Shown in pieces: positions 49,854 to 58,862 of a DNA stretch of 64,000 bases. The notes beneath the pieces are model-generated. The model was not told the DNA's origin. It did no database searches and saw only the letters and a program-made list of their open reading frames with translations. Each line of letters opens with the position of its first letter. The first letter of the stretch is position 1. Source of the stretch: a virus; the IMG/VR virus record IMGVR_UViG_3300034063_001922, positions 1 through 64,000 of that record; one strand, 5' to 3'. The position numbers and the translations under genes are program-made.

Positions 49854-51098
49854 ATGGGTTCCTGGAAAACCTCCGGTTCGATCCGCGGTCCTGAGGGGCC
49901 CGCCGGTCCCCAGGGCTCGCCCGGTGTGCAGGGCGTCCAGGGCCCGTCAGGTCCCCAGGGCCCCCAGGGGCCCGCCGGATTGCAGGGGACGCAAGGCCCT
50001 GCCGGATCATCTGGCCCCGCGGGCCCGACCGGCCCCCAGGGCATCCAGGGTCCGGCGGGGATCGGTATCAACTTCAAGGGCCAGGTCGCCACTCTCGCCG
50101 CCTTGCCCACAGGCGCCGCCCAGGGCGATGCCTACCTGGTGCAGGCCGATGACTCGCTGCGGGTGTGGGACAGCGGCAGCAACAGCTGGGTGAACGGCGG
50201 CTCGATCCAGGGTCCCCAGGGACCAGCCGGCGTGGCCGGCCCGACCGGCGCCGCCGGCTCCCAAGGACCAGCTGGCCCGCAAGGCCCCCAGGGCATTCAG
50301 GGTCCGGCTGGCGCCGATGGGCTGATCGGCCCCCGCGGCAGCGGCTGGTTCACCGGCACCGGCGCCCCACCGCCAACGATCCCGGGTGCTGTCGATGGCG
50401 ATCTCTACCTCGATCTGACGACGGGAACCGTCTATGTGCTCGGCCCGATTCGCATCGCGGATCTGCCCGCCATCGGCAGCGCCTTCCAGGGCGGCTTCTA
50501 TGCCGGCCTGATCAGCCATACCGCCAATGGTGTGGCCACCCATGCACTGATCATTTCGCCCAAGACTGCCGGCTCGCTGCTGAACGTGGCCTGGAAGAGC
50601 GCCAATACGTCCACGACGGGAACCACGAGCGTGTTCGACGGCTGGGCGAACAGCGAGGCGATGAACAACGGCAGCCATCCGGCCGCCCAGTTCTGCCGCT
50701 CGCTCACCATCAACGGCTACGACGATTGGTATCTACCGGCCACCCAGGAGTGGGACATCCTCTGGCGTGCCTTCAAGCCGGAGGCGACAGCTGCTGGCAC
50801 CTATTCGGGTGCTGGATTCGGCGCCAACCCCTATGCGGTGCCCCAGGGCGGCAACTACAGCGACAGCAACCCAGCCCTCACCTCCGTTCTCGACTTCCGC
50901 GCCGCCGGGGCGGAGACGCTCCGGCACTTCGATGAGAACTACGGCGACGATCCCTTCTTCCACTGGACCTCCACCCAGGCCGCCAGCGGCACGGCCTATC
51001 AGCGCACGACCTACATGGGCATCCAGCTGGCGGAGAGCAAGACGATCGCCACGGCCACCCAGGTGCGGGCGATCCGCCGCATTCAGGTGCTGCCGTAA
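49854..51098 (+). CDS. Collagen-like tail fibre with DUF1566-type tip
   Basis: 414 aa, ATG at 49854. Residues about 10-70 and 115-165 are Gly-X-Y repeats forming collagen-like trimeric shafts around a small beta domain. [15 protein letters not shown] motif follows. The C-terminal 200 residues contain [20 protein letters not shown] and [11 protein letters not shown], the fingerprint of DUF1566, a C-type-lectin-like fold used for ligand binding. Host-receptor recognition is the likely role. This fold is a common target of diversity-generating retroelements, but no reverse transcriptase is in the window. Confidence 0.75.
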   Translation: MGSWKTSGSIRGPEGPAGPQGSPGVQGVQGPSGPQGPQGPAGLQGTQGPAGSSGPAGPTGPQGIQGPAGIGINFKGQVATLAALPTGAAQGDAYLVQADDSLRVWDSGSNSWVNGGSIQGPQGPAGVAGPTGAAGSQGPAGPQGPQGIQGPAGADGLIGPRGSGWFTGTGAPPPTIPGAVDGDLYLDLTTGTVYVLGPIRIADLPAIGSAFQGGFYAGLISHTANGVATHALIISPKTAGSLLNVAWKSANTSTTGTTSVFDGWANSEAMNNGSHPAAQFCRSLTINGYDDWYLPATQEWDILWRAFKPEATAAGTYSGAGFGANPYAVPQGGNYSDSNPALTSVLDFRAAGAETLRHFDENYGDDPFFHWTSTQAASGTAYQRTTYMGIQLAESKTIATATQVRAIRRIQVLP

Positions 51099-51116
51099 CC
51101 AACCGAGGGCACGCCC

Positions 51117-51536
51117 ATGGCCAACTGGCTGCCGCGCACCCAGGTCCCCGGTCAGCGGGTGAGCGTGAGTGCCACCACCACGCCCCTGCTGCCGGGGGCC
51201 AGTGCCCTGCTCGACCTGCCTGGGCTGGGACGGCTGGGCCACTTTCTGGCCGTCAGCACCGACGCGCCGGCCTGGGTGAGCTTCTACAGCTCCGCTGCTG
51301 GCCGCGAGGCCGATGGCAGCAGGCCCATCACCCAGGACCCGGCCGCCGGGAGCGGGGTGCTGCTCGATCTGGCTACCACCCCAGCCGCCCTCACGGTCAC
51401 CGCCCCGCCAGGGGGCACTTACTTCTCAAGTGAAACCGCAGCAGCGGCGCCGCTGCTGCGGGCGGTGGTGCGCAACACCGGCACCGCCCAGGCCGCCATT
51501 GCCCTCACCGTCTCCGCCGTCGTGCTCGCCCCCTGA
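51117..51536 (+). CDS. Small fibre-region protein
   Basis: 139 aa, ATG at 51117. A beta-sandwich-like protein (GQRVSVSATTTPLLPGASAL, LGRLGHFLAVSTDAPAWVSF) of a type common in fibre clusters of cyanobacterial phages. Function unknown. Confidence 0.5.
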   Translation: MANWLPRTQVPGQRVSVSATTTPLLPGASALLDLPGLGRLGHFLAVSTDAPAWVSFYSSAAGREADGSRPITQDPAAGSGVLLDLATTPAALTVTAPPGGTYFSSETAAAAPLLRAVVRNTGTAQAAIALTVSAVVLAP

Positions 51537-51542
51537 GCCCTG

Positions 51543-52439
51543 ATGAGCCGCACCCTGATCGACATCAGCCGCCTGGGCACCGACACCACCTGGCCCTTGG
51601 TGGCCACCGAGGTGAACGGCTGTCTGCAGAACTGGATCGCCGCGGCCAACGCCCAGGTGAACCAGCACCAGCTGCGCCTGGTCACCGCCCCCAACCCGAC
51701 TGCCACCTCCACGGACCCCTGCGGCTGGCGCATCGAGGCAACGCTGTCGCAGCTCACCCCTGGTGGTGATCCGGCGGTGCTGCTGCTGGAGGTGTTCCTG
51801 ACCGGCACCACCCTGTTGATCAAACCCGGCATCGCCAACCGGGAGCCCTACCTTGGCGGCGATGACCAGGTGAGCTGGGTGTACCCCTCAGCGGAGGTGG
51901 GTACCAGCAGCGGCACTTGGAGCACCCCGCCCCTGCCTTTTACGGCCCAGGTGGGCTGGTCGCTGTCGCCGGGGGCCGAATACTTCGTGTTCGCCTACAG
52001 CCAGCACCGCTTCACGAACAGGCAGGCGGTGCCGCTGCTGATCGCCCGCGATCAGGTGTCCGGCCACTGGACCCTGGCTGCTTCTCCCCCCTCCACCACC
52101 TTCGATGCACTGCGGGCGGTGAGCTGGAACGTGCGCTCCGGCCAGCCCGCAGGCTCCCGCACCCTGCTGCGCGATGGCATCACGGCGCCGGTGATGATCC
52201 GCCAGCCGGCCGAGCTGGTGCTCGCCACCACCGACTGGAGCTACTACGAGGGCGCCAACGTCCCGGCCCAGTTCTGGGAACCGCTGCTGCTGCCGCCGGA
52301 TTTCGCGGCGCTGAACCTCAGCAGTGCGGCAATTAGCTACTTCAAGCCGCCCGATGGCAGCGAGTGGCTGGCGATCGGCGGTCATGGCCTGCTGCTCCGC
52401 ACCAAAGACCCCACCCCAACAGCGGCGCCGACGCCATGA
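51543..52439 (+). CDS. Fibre-region structural protein
   Basis: 298 aa, ATG at 51543. DISRLGTDTTWPLVATEVNG and later GGDDQVSWVYPSAEVGTSSG, AEYFVFAYSQHRFTNRQAVP form a mainly beta protein. It overlaps the next gene (ATGA). Part of a baseplate/fibre block from context. Confidence 0.5.
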   Translation: MSRTLIDISRLGTDTTWPLVATEVNGCLQNWIAAANAQVNQHQLRLVTAPNPTATSTDPCGWRIEATLSQLTPGGDPAVLLLEVFLTGTTLLIKPGIANREPYLGGDDQVSWVYPSAEVGTSSGTWSTPPLPFTAQVGWSLSPGAEYFVFAYSQHRFTNRQAVPLLIARDQVSGHWTLAASPPSTTFDALRAVSWNVRSGQPAGSRTLLRDGITAPVMIRQPAELVLATTDWSYYEGANVPAQFWEPLLLPPDFAALNLSSAAISYFKPPDGSEWLAIGGHGLLLRTKDPTPTAAPTP

Positions 52440-53668
52440 CCTATCAGGTGTTCTGCCAGTCCTTTGCTCCCGGCAGCTGGAAGTGGACCAGCAAAGACCC
52501 GGCAGGGGTCGGCATGCAGATCGACGGGGCCTTTCGCGCCTTCGCTGCCCTCATCAACGCGCTGCCCGGCAACGCCAGCACGCCCCTCTCGGTTGTGCGC
52601 TCTCACGCCGATGCCACCGCCAACCGCTGGGGCTACACCTGGCAGCTGGGCCATCCCGTGGAACCCGCCCACCTCTGGTTTTTGACGGAGAGCACCACAG
52701 CCCAGGGCGACACCCAATCCAGCAGCAGCGCGGTCTTCGGAAGCGCGCCGGCCAGCACCTTCACGAGCAACACCAGCAACGGGGGCTACGGCTCCTACAG
52801 CAACTCCACCGGCTACGGCACCGGCCTGGCCTACATCGACAGCACGATCACAGGCGCCACATCGATCGGCGCGATCCTGCTCATCGCCCAGGACACCGCC
52901 CCCGGACAGGAGTTCTTCTGCTGGGCCCTCAAGACCCACGGCGGCAACGACGACCTTCACCGCGACAGCTGCCATGCCCTCTACAAGAGCCCTGGCACCA
53001 CGGGCTGGAACTCGATTGCCGTCTTCCCCCGCACCACCAAGCAGTTCTACGGGCAGGTCGTGCTGCACGGCTATTCGGGCAACCGCTTTGGTGGCCTCCC
53101 CTCCGCCATCGGCTCCAGCATCCATGCCAACGGCCACCAGCTGCGCAGCGGCATCGCCCTGGGCCACTACGACTTCGTTCTCCAGGCCCAGGGCCAGTTC
53201 GATTCCCCGCCGCCACTGATCCAGCTGCCGGCTCCGCTGTTCATCGGATCCACCAGCATCCGTGGCGCCAGCACCCATTTCGGCAAGGTGACCCGCCCCG
53301 ATGGGGTGATGCTGCAGCTGGGCCAGCGCTCGACCGAACGGGACGTGTGGCTGTGGGTGCCCATTGGCACCAGCCACAACCAGCCCAGCCCCTGGAGTTC
53401 GCCCCTGGCCCTGAGCCACTGGCGGGAGTGCAATGAGCTGCACTTCGTCAGCAGCCTGCCCCCGGGGGGGATGCAGCTGGTCTCCGGTTCGGCGGACTTC
53501 ATCCGCCACTTCCCGCCGATGAGTGCGATGGGCGCCCGCCAGCATCCGCAACAGGGCCCCCTGCTTACCGGCTCCGGTGGCGGAGGCAGCGGTGGTGGTG
53601 GCGGTGGGGAAACGGGTGGCGGAGTGACGCGACCCGCAACTGGGCTGCTCTGGCCGCGGGGGACCTGA
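52436..53668 (+). CDS. Fibre-region structural protein with glycine-rich C-terminus
   Basis: 410 aa from MTYQVFCQSF at 52436. Mainly beta; near the end there is a glycine/serine linker (GSGGGGSGGGGGGETGGG-like) joined to a short WPRGT tail, suggesting a flexible spacer to another virion piece. No enzymatic motif seen; possible receptor-binding or tip protein. Confidence 0.5.
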   Translation: MTYQVFCQSFAPGSWKWTSKDPAGVGMQIDGAFRAFAALINALPGNASTPLSVVRSHADATANRWGYTWQLGHPVEPAHLWFLTESTTAQGDTQSSSSAVFGSAPASTFTSNTSNGGYGSYSNSTGYGTGLAYIDSTITGATSIGAILLIAQDTAPGQEFFCWALKTHGGNDDLHRDSCHALYKSPGTTGWNSIAVFPRTTKQFYGQVVLHGYSGNRFGGLPSAIGSSIHANGHQLRSGIALGHYDFVLQAQGQFDSPPPLIQLPAPLFIGSTSIRGASTHFGKVTRPDGVMLQLGQRSTERDVWLWVPIGTSHNQPSPWSSPLALSHWRECNELHFVSSLPPGGMQLVSGSADFIRHFPPMSAMGARQHPQQGPLLTGSGGGGSGGGGGGETGGGVTRPATGLLWPRGT

Positions 53669-53714
53669 TCAGCAGAAGGGGAAGGACCGGAGCAGAAGGA
53701 CTCAGCTGCGTCGG

Positions 53715-53981
53715 ATGTCTCGGACCGGACTCTTGAGCCGCGTCCGCGTGCTTGGGATCCTGAACTCAACCGCTATCGCGATCGCCATGACCCTGTCCAC
53801 GGCCGACATCTCCATCCAGCTGTTGATGGACACCATGAATGCACTGCAGGAGATCGAGAGTCGGGTGACCGCACGCACATTCGCGGCGGTGATGGATCCC
53901 ACCAAAGGGCCAGAGGTTCGCGATGTGCTGGCTCAGCTGTTGGCCGTTCTGGATGAAACAAGCAGCGATGGGGTGATCTGA
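53715..53981 (+). CDS. Small helical phage protein
   Basis: 88 aa from ATG 53715; MTLSTADISI at 53787 is an alternative giving 64 aa. The helical part (IQLLMDTMNALQEIESRVTA) is followed by KGPEVRDVLAQLLAVLDETS. Last gene of the rightward structural block. Function unknown. Confidence 0.45.
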   Translation: MSRTGLLSRVRVLGILNSTAIAIAMTLSTADISIQLLMDTMNALQEIESRVTARTFAAVMDPTKGPEVRDVLAQLLAVLDETSSDGVI

Positions 53982-54099
53982 GCGCCAGTGAGGCGGAGGA
54001 ATGAAGCGTGCTGACCAGGCGCCTGCCCGGCCCACCCCAGTCCATCCCCTTGGGCGGGAGGAAAAGCCGGGATCTGGGCTCCCGGCAGGCCCGTGCGGA

Positions 54100-54438
54100 T
54101 CAGGCCATCTGCAGCCGCAACTTAGCCAGCGCCTCGCGCTCGGCCTCCAGCTGGCAGCGGTGCAGCAGCTCCTGCTGGGCCAGCAGCCGCTCATCCAGCT
54201 CATCAACTCGCTTGATGCACTGCTGGATCGCCGGGATCACCTCCTCCTCGAGCAGCGTGATCTCCTCTTCTCCATACGGCTGCTCGATCCAGGTGCGGCG
54301 CAGCGGCAGCCCCCTGCTGCGCCGCAGGATCTCCTCCATCGAGCGCAGCGTGGACTCGAGCAGCAGAAACGGATCCTCCTCGGGCCGGCAGAACGGGGAG
54401 CGGGCAACAGCCGAGGCGCTGGCAGTGAGCATGGCCAT
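54100..54438 (-). CDS. Small coiled-coil phage protein
   Basis: 112 aa from MAMLTAS at 54438. Mostly helical and acidic/basic mixed; LEEEVIPAIQQCIKRVDELD and EAEREALAKLRLQMA form coiled coils. First of the leftward genes after the fibre block; an assembly chaperone or lysis-related spanin-like helper is possible but unproven. Confidence 0.45.
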   Translation of the reverse strand: MAMLTASASAVARSPFCRPEEDPFLLLESTLRSMEEILRRSRGLPLRRTWIEQPYGEEEITLLEEEVIPAIQQCIKRVDELDERLLAQQELLHRCQLEAEREALAKLRLQMA

Positions 54439-54551
54439 GACAATCGGCGCCGAGAGCGGCGCAGCGACGGGACCGATCCCAGCCGGGGCCCGACGCCAGG
54501 AGGGCCCCAGACTGGAGAGGCCCGGAGCAAGCCCCATCGGGCCCTGCCCCC

Positions 54552-55334
54552 TCACCGGCAGTGGGCCGCCGCTGCTGCGGCGCGGGCGCCATGGGCCGGA
54601 AAGGTGATCACGAACCCGCGATCGGCCTGGGCGCAGAGGGGAAGACCAAAGCGGCCGCCGCAGCTGATGCACTGCACCTTGCGGCCGGCTCTCCCCTGGC
54701 GGCTGGCGGGGCAGGCCACGAACCGCACGCCCTCGTGGCGGAATACCGCCGGCGCATCGGAGGGCACCACGCAGACCGCCGGGATGCCCTGACGCACCAA
54801 CGCCGCCGCCCTGGAGCGGGACTCAGTGGAGGCATTGACCACCAGCCCCTTGGCCGCTGCCAGCCGCAGGGTGGCTTGATTGGCAGGGCCCATCGGGAAG
54901 TGGGTGAACGACCAGGCGGCCCGCAGATGCCTGGTGGCCTTGGCCAGCTGGAGCAGCAGGGCCTGATCGATGCGCAGCGGATCGGCCGGATCAGGCCACT
55001 GATCACCGGCGACGCAATGGCGGAAAAGGATGCCCGCCGGCAGCGCCATCACCTGGCGAAGGAAGGCCGCTGCCGGAAAGCCGCTCTCGCCGCGGCTGAG
55101 CCGATCCCAGTGCAGCCGGGTGTGGAAGCCAGCCTCGGCGTAGCAGCCCTGATCGCCAGCCAGGGGGCAGCTGGAGGGACAGGTTTGCCGGCTGGTGCTG
55201 GAGACAGCGATCGGGCCGGTTTTGCCGTTGTCCGACGGGAAGGACAGGGATGCACGGTGGGACTCGGCAGCAGCCACAGGAGGGGTGACGCAGGACCCGC
55301 CCTGCAACCGCGCCGACAGGCAAGGGCCAGCCAC
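54552..55334 (-). CDS. DUF7227-like phage protein with conserved cysteines
   Basis: About 260 aa; the start is unclear (frame open to 55364, but its first codons lie in a repeat; GTG at 55334 is the first plausible start outside it). The conserved motif NGKTGPIAVSSTSRQTCP then SSCPLAGDQGCYAEAG, later AGDQWPDPAD and AWSFTHFPM, VVNAST, CVVPSDAPA and the Cys cluster VQCISCGG...LPLCA match a family (DUF7227-like) that is frequent in phages and has unknown function. The Cys positions suggest a metal or Fe-S site. Confidence 0.6.
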   Translation of the reverse strand: MAGPCLSARLQGGSCVTPPVAAAESHRASLSFPSDNGKTGPIAVSSTSRQTCPSSCPLAGDQGCYAEAGFHTRLHWDRLSRGESGFPAAAFLRQVMALPAGILFRHCVAGDQWPDPADPLRIDQALLLQLAKATRHLRAAWSFTHFPMGPANQATLRLAAAKGLVVNASTESRSRAAALVRQGIPAVCVVPSDAPAVFRHEGVRFVACPASRQGRAGRKVQCISCGGRFGLPLCAQADRGFVITFPAHGARAAAAAAHCR

Positions 55335-55343
55335 CAGCGAATG

Positions 55344-55404
55344 GCGGAGCGCAGCGGAGCCCAACGTCCAGCCCGGCTGGCTGGTGAAACCCTTGCCGAG
55401 GCGC
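55344..55404. repeat. Intergenic repeat, copy B
   Basis: Matches 44068-44124: GCGGAGCGCAGCG, then AGCC, AACGTCCA, CCGGCTGGCT, CCTTG and GAGGCGC. It lies between the endolysin and DUF7227-like genes. Confidence 0.6.
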
Positions 55405-55465
55405 GGAGCATGGAAGGGCCTGCGGCACCGACCCCACGACGCAGACGATCGCTCTCAGGCACCCC

Positions 55466-56815
55466 TCAGCGAATGCTGTCCACCACCACTGCCCAGCCCT
55501 TTCCGGGGGCATAGCGGTAGGCGCCGCCGCCGATTGGCTCCACCATCCAGCGCTTGCCGAAGTTGAGGCGGGAGAAGCGCAACCCCATGCCGTTGGGCTT
55601 GAGGGTGGTGCCGTGGATCAGGTCGGGCTCTCCCCAGGGATCGTTCACCACCACCTGGGTGGGGGTGTGGCCGACAACGATCAGCCAGTGTCCAGACCCG
55701 GTGGGCCGTTCGACCGGCCCGCGGTGGATGTAGCCGCAGGGAACGGGGATGCCGCGGGCGATCTGCTGCTCGAGGAGCTGGAAGTCGCCGTCCTGCACCA
55801 GCCGGGCGATGACACCGAAATGAGCGAGGGCCTGGATCTGAGCGTTGGCGTTGGTGGTGTCACCAAAGCGCTGTACCACCGCCAGGTACTGGTCGTCGCC
55901 GTTGGGCCCCTTGAGCGTGCCGGGCTTGATGGCCTCCAGAAGCATGGCGCAGCTGGAGGAGAAGCAGACGCGATCGCGTTGGGCAAGCTGGGCCGAATCG
56001 CGCTGCTGAAACCTGGGCACACCCACCAGCGGGTTGGGGTGACGGAACACGCCTCCCCCCTCCGATGGATTGTTGCTCACCCGTTCGGGTGATTCTTTGC
56101 TCCCCCGATCGGGTGATGCGCTCCAGAGTGCTGCTTCCGCCTTGCGCCGACGCCGCAGCCCGGCCTCGCTAGGGCCGCCGGGGTTCACGTAGAGCATCAA
56201 GGCGGCCTGCACCGTCTCCAGCGCTCCCGAGCGCAGGGCCTGGCTCAGGGTGTCAAAACCCTTGGCGCCAAACCAGCGGGGCCCGCAGTTGTAGGTGAAC
56301 GACAGCAAGGCCGCCTGCTGGTTCACCGTGAGGGCCTTGTAGACCGGGATGCAGTCCCGTAGGCGCTGCCAGTCGTCCAGAAGCCGCTGGCGCAGCAGGC
56401 CATCAGCCTGCTCCTGATTAATCCGATCGCCCTCGCGGATGGGCCGCCCATCGCAATCACTGGTGCTGCCCCAGCCGATCGTCCAGGGCTCGCTGCCGCT
56501 CTCGGGATCGGGGTAGGCGCTGAGCCGGCAGCCCTCGAAATCCTTCACCAGGGGGAGGGCCACGGCAACGGCCGGCGGGAGGTCAGTGACCGTGGGCGGT
56601 TTTTCCGTCCACGCCTTGGGTGCTTGCAGCTCTGGTGCCTTGGTTTCGACCGCGGCCTTCCAGACATCCCGCAGTTCATTGCCCTCGGCCAGGGCTGCGG
56701 GATCGAGGTCTACCAGCCGATCGAGCACGGCCTGCAGCCAGGCGCGGTGATGGGTCTTGGACGGGTCGAAATGGGTGACGTAGTGGCTGGTGGGAACCGG
56801 CCGGGTGGTGCTCAT
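55466..56815 (-). CDS. Bipartite endolysin: GH24-type lysozyme plus C39-like peptidase
   Basis: 449 aa from MSTTRPV at 56815. After a linker, residues about 85-230 form a phage lysozyme: catalytic Glu in VKDFEGCRLSAYPDP, PWTIGWG (T4-lysozyme-like Thr/Asp region) and QQAALLSFTYNCG. Residues about 260-449 form a papain-fold C39-like peptidase: Cys in SSSCAMLLEA, His in GHWLIVVGHT, Asp in VNDPWGEPD. The enzyme would cut both peptidoglycan glycan and peptide bonds at lysis. Located next to a holin candidate. Confidence 0.85.
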   Translation of the reverse strand: MSTTRPVPTSHYVTHFDPSKTHHRAWLQAVLDRLVDLDPAALAEGNELRDVWKAAVETKAPELQAPKAWTEKPPTVTDLPPAVAVALPLVKDFEGCRLSAYPDPESGSEPWTIGWGSTSDCDGRPIREGDRINQEQADGLLRQRLLDDWQRLRDCIPVYKALTVNQQAALLSFTYNCGPRWFGAKGFDTLSQALRSGALETVQAALMLYVNPGGPSEAGLRRRRKAEAALWSASPDRGSKESPERVSNNPSEGGGVFRHPNPLVGVPRFQQRDSAQLAQRDRVCFSSSCAMLLEAIKPGTLKGPNGDDQYLAVVQRFGDTTNANAQIQALAHFGVIARLVQDGDFQLLEQQIARGIPVPCGYIHRGPVERPTGSGHWLIVVGHTPTQVVVNDPWGEPDLIHGTTLKPNGMGLRFSRLNFGKRWMVEPIGGGAYRYAPGKGWAVVVDSIR

Positions 56816-56902
56816 GGCTGCGGCGCAGCCGGCACGGGGACGGGAGGCGAGCCGGCGCTGCTCAGCTCTTGCCAGCGCCACAAAGCCCAGGCAGACACCA
56901 AC

Positions 56903-57286
56903 TCAGGCGGCCAGATCCTCCTCGTCGACGGTGCTGGTGCTGCAGAACTGGCCCAGCCGGTTGCGCGGTGGCAAGACCCGCAGGGGAGCGCCGCTATCCG
57001 GGCCTGGCCCGGAAGGCCCCCGAGGCCCTGGTCGGCCGGAGTCCATGAAGTAAGTGGCCGCTGACTGACCGGCCAGGGCGATGGCGGGCAGGGCCAGCGA
57101 CCAGCGGCTTTCGCATAGGGCGATGTCAGTGGCGCGGGCCTCACAGACGCCCACAAAGGCCATCAGCGAAAAGATCTCAGCGCCTACCAGGGCCAGGATC
57201 GGTGCGGTGTTGCTGCTCAGTTGTGGTGGGGCCATTGGGTTCGGCGGGGCGGCCGCAGGCGACACGGCCAGCTCTCCACAGGCCAT
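56903..57286 (-). CDS. Holin-like membrane protein candidate
   Basis: 127 aa from MACGELAVSP at 57286. Two hydrophobic segments (TAPILALVGAEIFSLMAFVGV and SLALPAIALAGQSAATYF) and a Pro/Gly-rich C-terminal tail. Immediately upstream of the endolysin on the same strand, 87 bp away. A class-II-type holin making pores for endolysin is inferred from topology and position. Confidence 0.5.
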   Translation of the reverse strand: MACGELAVSPAAAPPNPMAPPQLSSNTAPILALVGAEIFSLMAFVGVCEARATDIALCESRWSLALPAIALAGQSAATYFMDSGRPGPRGPSGPGPDSGAPLRVLPPRNRLGQFCSTSTVDEEDLAA

Positions 57287-57320
57287 TGCCAAGCCGGCCC
57301 ACCGCCGGGCTTGAGGGAGC

Positions 57321-57660
57321 TCAGCCCGCTCCCACCAGCTGCTGGCGCAGTGCGGACAGGGCCTTCTTCTGGGCCCGCTGCACGGCCATCGGGCTGATCT
57401 GCAGCTGCGGCGCGGCGGCCCGTAGGGACAGCCCCTCGAGGATGGTGAGCCGCAGCGCCGTGGCCTGCACGGCGGGTAGTCGCTCGAACAGCTGCTCCTT
57501 GGCACACTCGATTGAGGGAGGACACCAGCAAAGGTTCGAATGCGGAAGTCGCCAGCTGATCCAGCAGGGAGTTGTCACCAGTTGCGGAAGCGTCGTAGTG
57601 ACAAGTTCGACACCGCAGGAACCCGACTCGTGCACACTGTGCAAGTTGCACACGGCGGAG
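57321..57660 (-). pseudogene. Sigma-70 region-4-like protein, frameshifted
   Basis: The C-terminal part AKEQLFERLPAVQATALRLT, ILEGLSLRAAAPQLQISPMA and VQRAQKKALSALRQQL is a clear sigma factor region 4 (helix-turn-helix with SPMAVQRAQKKAL as recognition helix). The preceding sequence in the same frame has poor protein character, while the other frame reads NSLLDQLATSAFEPLLVSSL before the junction near 57515. So the gene looks broken by a frameshift, or starts at a weak codon. It may once have acted with the region-2-like protein at 33701. Confidence 0.5.
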
Positions 57661-57776
57661 GCAATTGCAGCAGCCGATAAATAATTCCACCAAGACTGCA
57701 AAGCAAGATAGTCCATGTTGCAATGGTTAAGTTGACTTGCAAGCCGAAAAGGGGGGCAGCCTATGCCAGTTCCCAC

Positions 57777-58862
57777 TCAACCCTGCTTGATGAGCACAAC
57801 TGGATGAGCGCGAGGATAGGGAAAACCTGGGAAGCACGAAAAACTGACACGGTCACCCTCGGACGGCATTGGACCATACACACTTTGTCGGTGGAAAAAG
57901 ACAACGCCTCCACCGTCCTGACTGATAAAGCCAGTGTTCCCAGGGGGTCTAATGGCTGAGCAGGTCCCTTCAAGTCTTTCGTCAACCGAATAACAGAGAG
58001 CTTCACAACGAACCGCTAATTGCTTCGCTGACGGCCTGGCAGCTGGGTCTTTACTAAGGCAGGCGACGAGAAGCTGGTGGACTTCATCTGCTAATGTCTT
58101 AAACTGAGTTTTGCCAGTAAACAAATCCGAAGGTACCTGTAGCTCAGCTTGAAGGATTCTTGGCACGGCTGTCAATCCAACTCCAAACGGAGGTTCGCCC
58201 ACCAAGAGCTCATAGGTCATTGCGCCAACAGCCCATACATCGGAAGGCTTGTCGGCATTGCGTGGATCGGTAATCATTTCGGGAGCCATATAAGGAAGCG
58301 CTCCTACAACAGTCTTTGATGCAGAGATTGACGCCTCACCACCCTCCACAGCTTCCGCGATTTCATCACCAGCCATTTTGGCGATGCCAAAATCTGTAAT
58401 TTTAATTTCTCTTATACCTGCCCCACCCGTGAACATTACATTGCTTGGCTTCAAATCACGGTGAATAACTCCAGCTCTATGCGATGCATCGAGCCCTTTG
58501 GCTGTGTGGTGCATGGCTTTCGCTACAAGTGCTGGGTCAACAGCCGTCAGGCGATCCAGCAAGCCTTGTTTTATATCTGTGCCAGCGATAAACTCCTCCA
58601 CAAGATACTGAGAATCATTGACCTCAATGTAATCAAGTGTTTTGGCTACATTGGGGTGGTTGACTTTTGCGCTAACAACAGCACTTCTCTGAAAACGCTT
58701 CTGAGCAGACCTGTTTTTCGGAACTTTAAGTGCTACCTCCTTCTGCAAATGCAAATCGAGTGCAAGATAGACCTCCTGCATGCCTCCTTCGCCTGCAAAT
58801 GACTGAACCATATAGCGCGAGTTGATCTCGTCACCCTGAGCATGTATTTGGTGCCCACTCAT
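57777..58862 (-). CDS. Ser/Thr protein kinase with C-terminal cold-shock-like domain
   Basis: 361 aa, ATG at 58862 overlapping the stop of the upstream kinase (ATGA). Kinase: GEGGMQEVY loop, VALKVP (Lys), GVIHRDLKPSNVMF, KITDFGIAKM, YMAPEM and SDVWAVGAMTYELLVGEPPFG. From about residue 297 a domain of ~65 residues follows: GTCSAIRPPGNTGFISQDGGG, VVFFHRQSVYG, EGDRVSFSCFPG. It aligns with cold-shock proteins (RNP-1-like GFI, RNP-2-like VFFH, EGxxVSF). The kinase-CSD fusion suggests nucleic-acid-sensing or RNA-directed phosphorylation (inference). AT-richer than the phage genes. Confidence 0.82.
   Translation of the reverse strand: MSGHQIHAQGDEINSRYMVQSFAGEGGMQEVYLALDLHLQKEVALKVPKNRSAQKRFQRSAVVSAKVNHPNVAKTLDYIEVNDSQYLVEEFIAGTDIKQGLLDRLTAVDPALVAKAMHHTAKGLDASHRAGVIHRDLKPSNVMFTGGAGIREIKITDFGIAKMAGDEIAEAVEGGEASISASKTVVGALPYMAPEMITDPRNADKPSDVWAVGAMTYELLVGEPPFGVGLTAVPRILQAELQVPSDLFTGKTQFKTLADEVHQLLVACLSKDPAARPSAKQLAVRCEALCYSVDERLEGTCSAIRPPGNTGFISQDGGGVVFFHRQSVYGPMPSEGDRVSFSCFPGFPYPRAHPVVLIKQG

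Larger units (their letters stand above)
18224..57720. mobile_element. Right prophage (siphophage-like, near complete)
   Basis: Starts at the tRNA-Pro fragment and integrase and runs through early, replication, packaging, head, tail, fibre and lysis genes. The right end is not marked by a repeat; 57720 is only where recognisable phage genes stop. Since no intact tRNA-Pro was found, the integrated element may extend past the kinase operon and beyond 64000. Confidence 0.7.

Noticed and set aside
49854-51098. Diversity-generating retroelement
   Set aside because: The target-like fold exists, but there is no reverse transcriptase, accessory gene or template repeat in the window.
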